63,426 nt of DNA. Origin: Anaerolineaceae bacterium 4572_78 (GTDB taxonomy: Bacteria; Chloroflexota; Anaerolineae; 4572-78). The stretch covers positions 1 through 63,426 of the forward strand of contig NBMH01000061.1 of assembly GCA_002084875.1 (NCBI GenBank). Reading direction: 5' to 3'. Below are positions 6,739-16,100 of this stretch, one piece after another; position 1 is the stretch's first letter; each line of letters begins with the position of its first letter. Under the pieces are notes generated by a model. The model was not told where the DNA came from. It made no database searches and was given only the letters and a program-made list of their open reading frames with translations. The position numbers and the translations under genes were made by a program.

Positions 6739-7944
6739 ATGAAAGTCTTTGTATTAGATAATCAACCCGTGGCGTTGGGAATTGACGCAGGCTACAAAAC
6801 CATCGGCTACTCTGCCGTGAGTGATAAAGGCGAGTTAATCGGTGGAGCAGTAGAATTGTTCAAAGGACAATCGGAACGTTTGAAAGAGCGTGCCATGTAT
6901 CGTAGGAATAGAAGGAGCCGCCAGCGGTATCGTCCGCCACGATTTAACAACCGTGTCAAATCAAAAAAGCCAGGTTGGTTAGCACCTTCTATCAAGCACA
7001 AACTAGATACGCATATCAAACTGGTGAAAAAAATGAAGGCAATATTGCCAATCACAAAAGTTGTCATAGGAGTGGCAAACTTTGATATACAGGCAATTAA
7101 GAACCCTGACATATCAGGAGTAGAGTATCAACAAGGTGAGCAGTTGGGGTTTTGGAATGTGAGAAAATACGTACTGCACAGGGACCATCACCAGTGCCAA
7201 AATCCTGCTTGTCAGAATAGAGCAAAGGAAAAAGTGCTAGAGGTTCACCATCTAGGCTATTGGAAGCAAGACCGAAGCAACAGACCGAGCAACCTCATCA
7301 CCCTTTGCACCAGATGCCATGTGGCAGAAAATCATCAGCCTGGTGGTTTGCTGTATGGCTGGCAACCAAAACTGAAGTCATTTAAGCCTGAAACGTTCAT
7401 GTCAATAGTTAGGTGGCGGCTGGTGAATACATTGCAATGCAATCACACCTACGGTTTCATAACACAAAACAATCGTATCAAATTAGGACTAGAGAAGTCG
7501 CACCATAACGATGCCTTTGTGATAGCAGGTGGAACAAGTCAAGCAAGAATCCCTCCCACCAATTGGGAGATACTACGTCATCACAATCGAGGGAGGGAGA
7601 AATTTTACGATGCGGTGTACATTGATACCCGCACAGGTGAAAAGGCAAAGGGAGCCGAGTTGAATTGTGGTCGGCGAAAACGCAATCGCAATTTGAACGG
7701 TGAAAATTTGCGGAAGTATCGCGGGCAGAAGGTACGCAAAGGTAGGCGTTCAATTAGGCGGCAAGACTATGCATTACAATCGGGAGATGTGGTGTTGTTT
7801 GAAGGAGTGAAGCGGCTAGTAAAAGGAGTGTTTAATTATGGCAAGTGGGTCAGGTTAGGCAATCCTGGTGGCAAAGCAATATCAGCTTCTATTAAGAAGG
7901 TTACACCATTGAAGAAGCGAAAAGGATTGGTAATAGTAATATGA
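6739..7944 (+). CDS. iscB: IscB RNA-guided nuclease, PLMP-less with altered RuvC-II
   Basis: A 401-residue IscB (usual length roughly 450-500). MKVFVLDNQ is the normal beginning of the PLMP domain, but residue 10 already joins the RuvC-I segment LGIDAGYKTIGY (Asp16), so about 50 residues are absent. The arginine-rich bridge helix follows (residues ~51-75). The RuvC-II segment reads VVIGVANFDIQ, with Gly111 where the family has the catalytic Glu (codon GGA, one transition from GAA). RuvC-III (SHHNDAF, Asp258) is intact. The HNH insert (residues ~145-200) retains VHHLGYW, NLITLCTRCH and its cysteines. Predicted: no RuvC cut, HNH possibly able to nick. A GGAGG lies ~30 bases upstream, far from this ATG. 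Confidence 0.85.
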   Translation: MKVFVLDNQPVALGIDAGYKTIGYSAVSDKGELIGGAVELFKGQSERLKERAMYRRNRRSRQRYRPPRFNNRVKSKKPGWLAPSIKHKLDTHIKLVKKMKAILPITKVVIGVANFDIQAIKNPDISGVEYQQGEQLGFWNVRKYVLHRDHHQCQNPACQNRAKEKVLEVHHLGYWKQDRSNRPSNLITLCTRCHVAENHQPGGLLYGWQPKLKSFKPETFMSIVRWRLVNTLQCNHTYGFITQNNRIKLGLEKSHHNDAFVIAGGTSQARIPPTNWEILRHHNRGREKFYDAVYIDTRTGEKAKGAELNCGRRKRNRNLNGENLRKYRGQKVRKGRRSIRRQDYALQSGDVVLFEGVKRLVKGVFNYGKWVRLGNPGGKAISASIKKVTPLKKRKGLVIVI

Positions 7945-7976
7945 ATTTAGAGAAAAATCAAACGGTGGTAATTCAT

Positions 7977-8007
7977 CCCACCGAGCCTGATGGCATCGGT
8001 GGGTTTT
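7977..8007 (+). terminator. IscB right-end hairpin / intrinsic terminator
   Basis: CCCACCGA, an 11-nt loop, TCGGTGGG and TTTTCTT. It is 32 bases after the iscB stop. It doubles as the element's right-end hairpin and as a good intrinsic terminator. Confidence 0.75.
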
Positions 8008-8017
8008 CTTACCTCGC

Positions 8018-8042
8018 TTTACATAAAAAATTTTTATGTAAA
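8018..8042. promoter_or_regulatory. Perfect 25-bp palindrome, operator candidate
   Basis: TTTACATAAAAA, one central base, TTTTTATGTAAA. It ends one base before the TTGTGT -35 of the next promoter, a suitable place for a repressor or activator dimer. No regulator gene is adjacent. Confidence 0.45.
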
Positions 8043-8043
8043 C

Positions 8044-8072
8044 TTGTGTTAAATTCAAACTTATGGTAGAAT
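8044..8072 (+). promoter_or_regulatory. Promoter of the 8170 membrane protein
   Basis: TTGTGT (8044-8049), 17-bp spacer ending in TGG, TAGAAT (8067-8072), an extended -10 form. Confidence 0.55.
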
Positions 8073-8169
8073 GGAATGAATAAAGTAGTTGCCTACAATT
8101 GCCGGCTGTAAGGTATCTACCTACATTTAAAGTCTTGTCGAAAAATTCATATTGTTACAGGAGTGTGCT

Positions 8170-9336
8170 ATGGATAATTCTCGTATCCAAACTATTGGTA
8201 TAGGTGTTTTAGTCTTTGTTGTTGGTTTAGTAATAGGATTAACTTACGCATGGCGGATTAATCCAAGTACTTACGCAGGTGGGGCTTATCCCCCAGAATG
8301 GAATAACCGATTTCAGGAGATTTATGTTGAATCGATTGCGGAGTCATACACCGTTAATCATGACATTGTGGAAGCTTCAGCACGATTGGGAGCCTTCAAT
8401 AATGTTGAGAAGGTTCGCTTATTAGCGATTGCAAATAATCATGTTGGAAGTATAGACCCAGGTAGAGCAGATGCAATTGCTCAGTTTGCAGTTGCCTTAC
8501 GTGTCCAGGAGGGTTGGACAGATGATGAAGTTATAGCAGGTTTGAGTACAGGTAATGCCTCAAGCGGATTTTCAGATGTGTTAGGGTTTGGGATAGAGAC
8601 TGAACCCACTGAACCTGGTGTAGAGCCTGTCGTACCTGTTGAGCCAGGTGAGGCATCGCCTTCTTTTTGGCAACGTTGGGGGAAAGTGATAACTTACATT
8701 GCCCTCTTTTTCGTATTGGTGATAATTGCAGCGGTTGTTCTTTTGGTACTGTCGCGTATTCGTCCCAAACACCAACCTAGGTGGAAGAAACCCGATGTTG
8801 AGGAGGAAATAGATGAAGAAACGGGTGTTGAGTTAACACCACTTAGACAATGGAGCGGCACGTATACGCTAGGTAGTGATTACTACGATGAGTCGTTTGC
8901 CCTCGAAACCGAAGAAGGAGATTTTCTTGGTGAGGCAGGCATGGGAATTTTAGATGATTTCTCCAGTGGCTCATCTCCCAAACGTGTATTGGCTATGGAT
9001 GTGTGGATTTTTGACAAAACTGATGTGAAAACCATCTCCACCCCAGTTATGAGTGAGTTTACTTATAATGATGAACTCTTCAGAGAAAAGATTAACCCTG
9101 AATCAACTCCCATACTGGCACAAGAAGGGTTTGAATTTGAAGTGAAAGCATCAGCTTTGTTCATGAAAGGAACAATTGATGAGGTAGTTTACGGTGAAGA
9201 AGCACCACCAAACAGTTATTTCGAGTCGATTAAAGTAACACTTACTGCCTACCTTAATCCGACAGTTGATATATCAGGTACAATGGACCTTCCTGATCAC
9301 ATGAAGAGTGCGAATGTAACACCTCCAGAAATATAA
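8170..9336 (+). CDS. Bitopic membrane protein of unknown function
   Basis: About 388 residues from ATG 8170, chosen because AGGAG lies six bases before it (an upstream TTG at 8152 is less likely). A first membrane helix near the N-terminus (IGVLVFVVGLVIGLTYAW), an extracytoplasmic part of ~140 residues ending in a Pro/Glu/Val-rich linker, a second helix around residue 175-195 (IALFFVLVIIAAVVLLVLS), and a C-terminal domain of ~190 acidic residues. I recognise no family motif. The next gene is another envelope protein on the same strand. It may belong to envelope or surface-glycan functions; that is only context. Confidence 0.6.
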   Translation: MDNSRIQTIGIGVLVFVVGLVIGLTYAWRINPSTYAGGAYPPEWNNRFQEIYVESIAESYTVNHDIVEASARLGAFNNVEKVRLLAIANNHVGSIDPGRADAIAQFAVALRVQEGWTDDEVIAGLSTGNASSGFSDVLGFGIETEPTEPGVEPVVPVEPGEASPSFWQRWGKVITYIALFFVLVIIAAVVLLVLSRIRPKHQPRWKKPDVEEEIDEETGVELTPLRQWSGTYTLGSDYYDESFALETEEGDFLGEAGMGILDDFSSGSSPKRVLAMDVWIFDKTDVKTISTPVMSEFTYNDELFREKINPESTPILAQEGFEFEVKASALFMKGTIDEVVYGEEAPPNSYFESIKVTLTAYLNPTVDISGTMDLPDHMKSANVTPPEI

Positions 9337-9388
9337 ATATAGGAATTGTAAAATCATTGCCAGACCTAGCAGGTTTCACTGCTTGCCC

Positions 9389-9422
9389 AGACCTGACAGG
9401 TTTTTAGAAATCTGTCAGGTCT
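9389..9422. repeat. Palindromic repeat P1 (CCTGACAGG type)
   Basis: AGACCTGACAGG, TTTTTAGAAA, TCTGTCAGGTCT: a 34-bp hairpin of the most frequent intergenic repeat family in the window. A partial copy (AGACCTAGCAGG) precedes it at 9362. Confidence 0.85.
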
Positions 9423-9437
9423 AAAGTCTCACTACTT

Positions 9438-11069
9438 GTGAAATCACTTATATATTTTACCAGCAAAATTGATTCGCAATTATGGTTATTATTTGTCCTT
9501 TCCATTTTTGTTTGGGTTCCACTGTTACAGCCTGCTTATTTTTTCAATGCCCATGACAGCCAACACAGTATTTTCTATCTGGTAGAATTTGACCAAACTT
9601 GGCGAGATGGGTATCTTTGGCCCCGTTGGAGTCCCGATTTTGCCTTTGGTTACGGTTACCCTCTGTTTAATATCTATGCCCCGCTTGCCATTTATTTCGC
9701 CGAAATTATACATTTACTTGGGGCGAGCATGGTATCATCTATCAAAACAGTTTACGTGTTTGCTACCATTGGCTCGGGACTGACAATGTATGGTTTTGTA
9801 CAACGACTATTTGGCAAAAATGCAGGCTTACTAGCAGGGGTAGTTTACATGTATGCCCCCTTTCACCTAGTAGAAATTTATGTACGAAGTGCCTACGCCG
9901 AGTATGTTTCATTAGCCCTACTTCCTCTGGTGTTATGGATGTTTACGGAGCTAACTGCCCGCCCAAATATGCAACATCTAGCCTTAGCAGGAGGAAGTTA
10001 TGGACTACTAGCCTTAACGCATCATACCTCATTTTTTACATTCACCCCATTTTTAATAATATATATCGTGGCATTAATCATCGGAAAAATAACAAAGGAG
10101 TCGCAAAGTTATACAAAGAATGCCGAAAGTACAACATTCATATGCCTTAAGGATGTTTTTTTATTAGCTGGTTTCAATTTGGGAGCAGGCATTTTAGGCA
10201 TAGCATTAGCGGGTATTTATCTTGTGCCTGTTATCTTTGAACGTCAATACATTCAGGTTGAACAGTGGACAAGCGAAAGTTATACGTTTTGGCAACACTT
10301 TGTATACGGCTCACAATTTTTATCACCTTTTTGGGGTTATGGCTATGCTGGTATTGGTCTAGCTGATGATATGTCTTATCAAATTGGGATAGTAATTTAT
10401 GGATTATTGGTATTTGCGTTTATTTGCCTTATCGGCATGCAGAATAAACATGTTCCACATTTTAAGATTTTTTTTGTAGCAGTTATTTTATCCATGTGGC
10501 TAATGACAGCTTATGCTGAAACATTTTGGCAAATCATCCCCATCACAGAGCTGATTCAATTTCCATGGCGATTGTTGATTATAACTACCCTCTGTGCCAG
10601 TGTAGTTATCGGAGCATTGGTAGCTACATTTTCCGATGAAATTAGTACGATTTTCCTACTCTGCATCATTACTCCATTGCAAGTCGCCACCGTTTTATCA
10701 GGTACGGCTCATGTAGAAACAATTCGACATGGGGGAGCATCTGATGAAATACATGTTATCAGCAACGGAGCCACTATACAATTTTTTACCTACAATTTTC
10801 CTGGTTGGCAAGTATTTTTAAATGGTGAGTTAATCCCTCATCATCCTGAACCACCTTATGGTTTAATTACGGTTGATATACCTTCGGGTGAGCATACGGT
10901 ATTGTTAAAAATGGGAACAACATTACATCGTACTGTAGGTAGTATATTGAGCTTGGTCGCTCTGATAATGATTATCGGGTTAGTGAATCTCAATCCCCAG
11001 CCCTTCCCATGCTATGAGTGGGAGACTAAGATTCCCATCTCCCTGTGGTGGAAGGATAGGATGAGCTGA
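9438..11069 (+). CDS. PTPS-related polytopic membrane protein (glycosyltransferase-like)
   Basis: A 543-residue protein with about ten membrane helices. After the first helix comes NAHDSQHSIFYLVEF, then DGYLWPRW and GYGYPLFNIYAPLA, the signature set of the '6-pyruvoyl-tetrahydropterin synthase related, membrane protein' family, which resembles GT-C glycosyltransferases. The C-terminal soluble part (TYNFPGWQVFLNGELI) also matches the family. Members known to me are often longer; the short stretch between residue ~405 and ~440 suggests an internal loss, but this is unverified. The last ~25 residues (CYEWETKIPISLWWKD) are encoded by a GC-rich intergenic repeat (11000-11060). GTG 9438 is the likely start, with no strong ribosome site. 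Confidence 0.65.
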   Translation: MKSLIYFTSKIDSQLWLLFVLSIFVWVPLLQPAYFFNAHDSQHSIFYLVEFDQTWRDGYLWPRWSPDFAFGYGYPLFNIYAPLAIYFAEIIHLLGASMVSSIKTVYVFATIGSGLTMYGFVQRLFGKNAGLLAGVVYMYAPFHLVEIYVRSAYAEYVSLALLPLVLWMFTELTARPNMQHLALAGGSYGLLALTHHTSFFTFTPFLIIYIVALIIGKITKESQSYTKNAESTTFICLKDVFLLAGFNLGAGILGIALAGIYLVPVIFERQYIQVEQWTSESYTFWQHFVYGSQFLSPFWGYGYAGIGLADDMSYQIGIVIYGLLVFAFICLIGMQNKHVPHFKIFFVAVILSMWLMTAYAETFWQIIPITELIQFPWRLLIITTLCASVVIGALVATFSDEISTIFLLCIITPLQVATVLSGTAHVETIRHGGASDEIHVISNGATIQFFTYNFPGWQVFLNGELIPHHPEPPYGLITVDIPSGEHTVLLKMGTTLHRTVGSILSLVALIMIIGLVNLNPQPFPCYEWETKIPISLWWKDRMS

Positions 11070-11095
11070 ACATTTTCACAAAAAATGAACCCAAC

Positions 11096-11124
11096 TTGCC
11101 AAAAATAACTTTCTATATTAGAAT
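11096..11124 (+). promoter_or_regulatory. Promoter of asnA
   Basis: TTGCCA (11096-11101), 17-bp spacer, TAGAAT (11119-11124), about 115 bases before the start codon. Confidence 0.6.
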
Positions 11125-11240
11125 GCACACTTGTATTAGGAACTGTTGGTTATAGAAATATTCAATTCTAATCTAGTACCTAATACCTAAAAATATATTT
11201 ATTACACAGTTGTTTTTCACAATGTAGTGAGGAGAAAACG

Positions 11241-12266
11241 ATGACGATGAAAGCTCTGTTTGCAATTAAGGGTTATATCGAAGAAAACCTTTGTAAAGAA
11301 CTAAATTTGCAAATGGTTCAAGTACCATTAATTGTAGACCGTGAAAGTGGCGTGAATGACATGCTCGACCGCGACGGTTCACGAACCCCCGTAGAATTTC
11401 CATGTGGGTTGGGACTTGAAAAACCAATTATAGCCCAAGTTGTACAGGCAGCCACAAAATGGAAACGTGTTGCTCTAAAGCAATTTGATTGTCAAGCAGG
11501 CGAAGGACTCTGCACAGACATGAAGGCAGTCCGTAAAGATTATTTCCTTGACCATGACCACAGTTCTTATGTAGACCAATGGGATTGGGAAAAGGTTATG
11601 ACTATGGAAGAACGTAATTTAGATTACCTGATAGATACTGTGCAGAAAATATGGAAAGTCATTCGTGGGGCGGGCATGCTTGCTCAAGAAATGTTCCCAC
11701 AACTCAAGAGTGACAAGTACCCAGATTTTCCCGAAGAATTGACCTTTTTGCATGCGGAAGATATTCTTGATATGTACCCCGACTTGCCACGCAAGCAACG
11801 GGAAACAAAAATAATTCAAAAGTATCCTGCTGTATTTATCATTGGTATTGGTTGGGTCCTTAAAGATGGCTATCCCCATGAAATGCGTGCGGCAGACTAT
11901 GACGACTGGGTAACAGAAACTACCTCAAAAGATGGTCGTCCCATGCACGGATTGAACGGTGATATTCTCGTTTGGAACCCAGTCACCAAGCGACGACATG
12001 AGCTTACCTCAATGGGTATCCGCGTCACAAAGGAAACCCTTGTCGTTCAGATGAAAGAGGCAGATTTGGAAGAAAATTTGAAGCTACCATATCACCAAGC
12101 AATCTTAAATGATGAGATTCCACTCTCAATTGGTGGAGGTATCGGACAATCCAGAACGTACATGTACTTATTGCGAAAAGCACATCTTGGCGAAGTAAGC
12201 GTTACAGTTTGGCCACAACAGCTAAAAGATATATGTGCCAAAAAGAACATTTATGTTTTAGAGTAA
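11241..12266 (+). CDS. asnA: Aspartate-ammonia ligase (asparagine synthetase A)
   Basis: A 341-residue class II aminoacyl-tRNA-synthetase-like enzyme making asparagine from aspartate, ammonia and ATP in the cytosol. Recognisable family segments: DRESGVNDMLDRDGSRTPV, FDCQAGEGLCTDMKAVRKD, SYVDQWDWEKV and, near the C-terminus, SIGGGIGQSRTYMYLLRKAH, the motif 3 region. Length is normal for AsnA (~330). GAGGAGA precedes ATG 11241. It has its own promoter and is followed by a hairpin repeat. Assignment is firm. Confidence 0.95.
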   Translation: MTMKALFAIKGYIEENLCKELNLQMVQVPLIVDRESGVNDMLDRDGSRTPVEFPCGLGLEKPIIAQVVQAATKWKRVALKQFDCQAGEGLCTDMKAVRKDYFLDHDHSSYVDQWDWEKVMTMEERNLDYLIDTVQKIWKVIRGAGMLAQEMFPQLKSDKYPDFPEELTFLHAEDILDMYPDLPRKQRETKIIQKYPAVFIIGIGWVLKDGYPHEMRAADYDDWVTETTSKDGRPMHGLNGDILVWNPVTKRRHELTSMGIRVTKETLVVQMKEADLEENLKLPYHQAILNDEIPLSIGGGIGQSRTYMYLLRKAHLGEVSVTVWPQQLKDICAKKNIYVLE

Positions 12267-12285
12267 GTTTTGAATCCTACAGTTC

Positions 12286-12318
12286 GTCTCGTTCCAATAC
12301 CCTGTGTTGGAACGAGAC
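12286..12318. repeat. Hairpin TCTCGTTCCAA / TTGGAACGAGA
   Basis: A perfect 12-bp stem (GTCTCGTTCCAA ... TTGGAACGAGAC). It lies between asnA and the kinase gene without a T-run on the plus strand. Part of the same sequence (CGTTCCAACGC/GCATTGGAACG) occurs twice at 48.1-48.35 kb, so it is better seen as a repeat family than as a dedicated terminator. Confidence 0.65.
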
Positions 12319-12329
12319 AAGATTAGTTC

Positions 12330-13148
12330 ATGAAACAATCAAAAGCATACTCTAACTATCAGATAACCACACAAATCTATGAGAGTGATACATCATTAGT
12401 TTATCAAGCTGAACATCAACAGAATAAGCAACTTGTTATCCTCAAAATGTTAAAAGATATATATCCCTCTCATGAGCAGATAGCTCGCTTTAAGCATGAA
12501 TATGAAACCATGCTTAAGTTTGATTCGGCGGGGATTGTCAAGGTTTACCGCATGGAGCTGGTCGAACAACACTGGATGATGATTTTAGAGGATTTCGGTG
12601 GCGAATCGTTGGCAAAGTTGATGAAAACATCACCTGAAGTACAATCTTTCCAAAAAGGAAACTTGGCAGACTTCTTAAAATTGGCAATTACAATCGCCAA
12701 AATACTAGGAGAAATTCACCAACAGCATGTTATTCACAAAGATATAAACCCCGCTAACATCGTTTACAATCTCAATACTAGACAAATCAAAATTATTGAC
12801 TTTGGCATTTCCACCGTTTTATCACAAGAAACACCGACATTTCTTAATCCAAATGTATTAGAAGGAACACTGTATTATATTTCCCCTGAACAAACGGGAC
12901 GAATGAATCGAACCATTGATTATCGAACTGATTTTTATTCGTTGGGCGTTACTTTTTATGAACTGCTAACGGGACAACCACCCTTCATATCCGATAACCC
13001 CATGACATTAGTGCATGCTCACATTGCTAAGGAACCGGTATCAATTCAGGGATTAGGTGTTAGGAATCAGGGGTTAGGGGAAGATTGCGAAGCTCATGGC
13101 AAAAAATGCCGAAGACCGTTATCAGTCAGCTTATGGTTTGAAATATGA
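12330..13148 (+). CDS. Giant signalling kinase 1, N-terminal kinase part (gene interrupted)
   Basis: Residues ~10-235 are a Hanks-type Ser/Thr kinase: VILKMLKD (VAIK lysine), HKDINPANI (catalytic loop), IIDFGIS (DFG), then SPEQTGRMNRTIDYRTDFYSLG. HKDINPAN with NRTIDYRTD is the type fused to AAA ATPases in giant cyanobacterial/Chloroflexota sensors. After VHAHIAKEPVSIQ the frame enters a G-rich TTAGG-like repeat (13049-13082) and then reads out of frame (CEAHGKKCRRPL). The correct frame (IAKLMAKNAEDRYQS) continues in the next gene. The two open frames were one gene; the kinase C-lobe end is separated here. Confidence 0.85.
   Translation: MKQSKAYSNYQITTQIYESDTSLVYQAEHQQNKQLVILKMLKDIYPSHEQIARFKHEYETMLKFDSAGIVKVYRMELVEQHWMMILEDFGGESLAKLMKTSPEVQSFQKGNLADFLKLAITIAKILGEIHQQHVIHKDINPANIVYNLNTRQIKIIDFGISTVLSQETPTFLNPNVLEGTLYYISPEQTGRMNRTIDYRTDFYSLGVTFYELLTGQPPFISDNPMTLVHAHIAKEPVSIQGLGVRNQGLGEDCEAHGKKCRRPLSVSLWFEI
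13049..13082 (+). repeat. G-rich TTAGG-like insertion inside kinase 1
   Basis: GGGATTAGGTGTTAGGAATC followed by AGGGGTTAGGGG. It replaces the ~20 residues that link the kinase C-lobe in the paralogue at 26-31 kb, and it contains an in-frame stop (GGTTAGGGG) for the downstream frame. Confidence 0.65.
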
Positions 13149-16100
13149 CTTAGAACAATGTTTGACTATGCTGACCACACCCCAACCCCTTCCATACTTA
13201 TGGGAGGGACACAAGACTCCCATACTATTGCAAGGGGATGAGCAGGGGGTGGGGTTCAAACTCGCCACCCACGACTTTTCAGGAAAATTTCATATTCCAC
13301 AAAAGTTGTATGGTAGAAACATTGAACTACAAACGCTCATGCAGACATTTGAACGAGTCAGTACCCTCCCCCATGTAGTGGAGGAACAGGAGTGGGGTGA
13401 ATTTCTCCTAATTAGCGGCTATTCTGGTGTTGGGAAAACTGCTTTAGTACATGAAATTCATAAACCTATCACAGCAAAGCATGGGCATTTCATCGCTGGG
13501 AAATTTGACCAATTTCATCGCAACATTCCCTATTATGCTTTCAGCGAAATGTTTAATGCCTTTTGTCAGTATATCTTGACTGAAAGTGATAAACAATTGG
13601 CACGCTGGAAAAAAATAATTCTAAAAGCAGTGGGCAATACGGGACAAGTGTTGATTGATATCATACCTAACTTGCAACTCATTATCGGACAACAACCTTC
13701 TGTCCCTCAACTTGGTGCCAAAGAAACTGAATATCGCGAAAATGAGGTCAGTGATTCACATCCCTTGATGCAGACTGTTGCCGCCCTTCACAAACAAGAG
13801 TCAAAAGTTACGATTTTACATTTAGAAAATCTTAGCCATGATGATGTAGGAAAATTAATTGCAGATACGTTAAATGTTACCACTGATGCTGTGTCATGTT
13901 TAACTGGTTTGGTGTATGAAAAAACACATGGAAACCCCTTCTTCGTTAGCGAATTTATGAAGTCCCTCTATCATGAGGAATTGCTTGCTTTTGATTTCTC
14001 AACTCAAACTTGGCTTTGGGACGTGGATAAGATTCGTAGTAAAGACCTAGCAAGCAATGTCGTTGATTTGATAGCGAATAAAATCCAAACATTACCCACA
14101 CAAAGTCGGCAACTGCTACAGTTAGCGGCTTGCATTGGCAGCACATTTGATTTAGAAACATTATCGGTTATCAATAAAAACACCATATCGGATACATTTT
14201 CCATGCTATGGCAGACGATAACGGAAGGATTGATTGTCCCATTAGATGAGCGTTACCGTCTGATGGAAAATTTCGACGAAGAACAAGAACAATGCACAGC
14301 GTTGTGTCAAGCTCGTTTTAAGTTTCAACATAACCGTATTCAGCAAGCGGCTTACACCTTAATTCCCCATGACAAAAAAACGTCTGTTCATTTAGAAATT
14401 GGGCGATTGTTATTAGCAAACGTACCTGATAGTGATATGCCCGAACATGTTTTTGATATTGTCAATCAGTTGAACAAAGGGAAAAAATTAATTGACGACC
14501 ATGACGAAAAAATGACCCTAGCTAAATTAAATCTGCAAGCTGGGAAACGTGCCAAAAATGGCACAGCCTATCAACCTGCCTTTGAGTATCTTGAGACTGG
14601 TATTAATTTGCTAGATGATAACAGTCGGCAAACAGAATATCAGCTTATTTACCAGTTGTATAAAGAAATAGGCGAAACGGTATTTTTAGCGGGAGATTCT
14701 GCTAATTCGGATATGTATCTTAATATCGCATTGGAACATGCCAATTCTAAGTTTGATGAGGCTCGTGTTTATACTATAAAAATCATACAATTTGCGGCAC
14801 AAGGTAAATTTAAGGATGCGGTCGGCATAGGCACGACTGCCCTTCGCATGCTTGGCATGAACGTGCCTGATGCGGATGACCCTGTGGCAATAAAAAAATT
14901 GACTCAAATTGAAATGGCTTTGTATCAAAAAAACATGCAAAAATACTCTGTTGAAGATTTGTATCACCTGCCTTTGATGCAAGATGAAACCATGAAAATT
15001 TGTACCGAAACAATTGCCATAATGAGTGATTCGATTGCCATTCTTTTTCCACATTTACTCGGTTTTTATATCACAAATCTTGTTAATACGACGATTAAGT
15101 ATGGACTTTCTAGGGTGTCTCCAGTTGGGTTTGTTTTCAATTCCATCGTTCAAGCAAGTGTATTTCATGATTTATCGAGTGCATATCGATTTATCGCATT
15201 AGCCTTAAAGACACATGAAGAACGGTTACGATATCGCAATATCGCCGCAAAAATTTACTATCTATACGGCAACTATGCTATCTTGAAGAAACACATCAAG
15301 GTAAGTATTGACTACTTCAAAAAAGCATATCAAACAGGATTTGAAGTCGGCGACATCGTTTATACCAACTATGCCTTATCAGGCTTGTCTCGATTTATCA
15401 TCCCTCTTGATTTGGCGAAAGGTATCACAAATATCAAAAAAGCAATCGCATTTTACCAAAAAGATAACTACATCACAGCAATACTGTCAATCAGCATGAT
15501 TATGGGATTTTGTTATTGCCTACAAGGAAAAACGACGGGAAAAACATGTTTTGATTATGATTCATTCAGTGAAAAAACATATATTGATGAAATGAAATCA
15601 TCTGCTCCCACGGTGTTTGCCATATACACACAATACAAATTTCAGATATGTATCATCTTTCAAGATTATCAACAGGCTTTGCCGTTTGTGCATGAACGAA
15701 AAAAATGGATTGCTATTCGGGGAGGGGTAGATTTACTTTTCCGTTGTGATTATTATTTACTTACAGGAATAACAGTTTCGGCTCTGTACCCAATGGCAAC
15801 CGATGCGGAGCGTGACGAATATCGACAGATTTTAGACGAATGTTTAGCCGAATATAAATTTTTAGCCGAGCAGTGTCCTGCTAATTTTGAGCATGGTTAT
15901 TCTATCCTCCAAGCACAAAAAGCTCAACTTGAAAATCGATTATGGCAAGCAAGTGAATTTTATGATTCAGCCATCGAATCGGCTCAACGTCATGGTTTTC
16001 GTTTCCAAGAGGCAATAGCTTGTGAGTTAGCCGCTAAATTTTATTTGTCGCATGGACGAAATGAAATTGGGCAACTTTATTTAGGAAAGGCTCGTTATGC

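Larger units (their letters stand above)
6390..8010 (+). mobile_element. IscB element (IS200/IS605-like, non-autonomous)
   Basis: The unit is bounded by two near-identical hairpins: CCCACCGA-(11 nt)-TCGGTGGG at 6394-6420 and at 7977-8003. Between them lie the structured omega-RNA and iscB. Subterminal hairpins of this kind are typical of elements mobilised by an IS605-type TnpA. No transposase is present, so movement would need one in trans. The boundaries are my estimate from the hairpins. Confidence 0.65.

Noticed and set aside
12286-12318. Rho-independent terminator after asnA
   Set aside because: Strong stem but no T-run on the plus strand, and related hairpins occur elsewhere as repeats.
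14686-15054. Long antisense frame inside kinase 1
   Set aside because: It lies opposite a clearly coding TPR region, has no family resemblance and is explained by codon bias.
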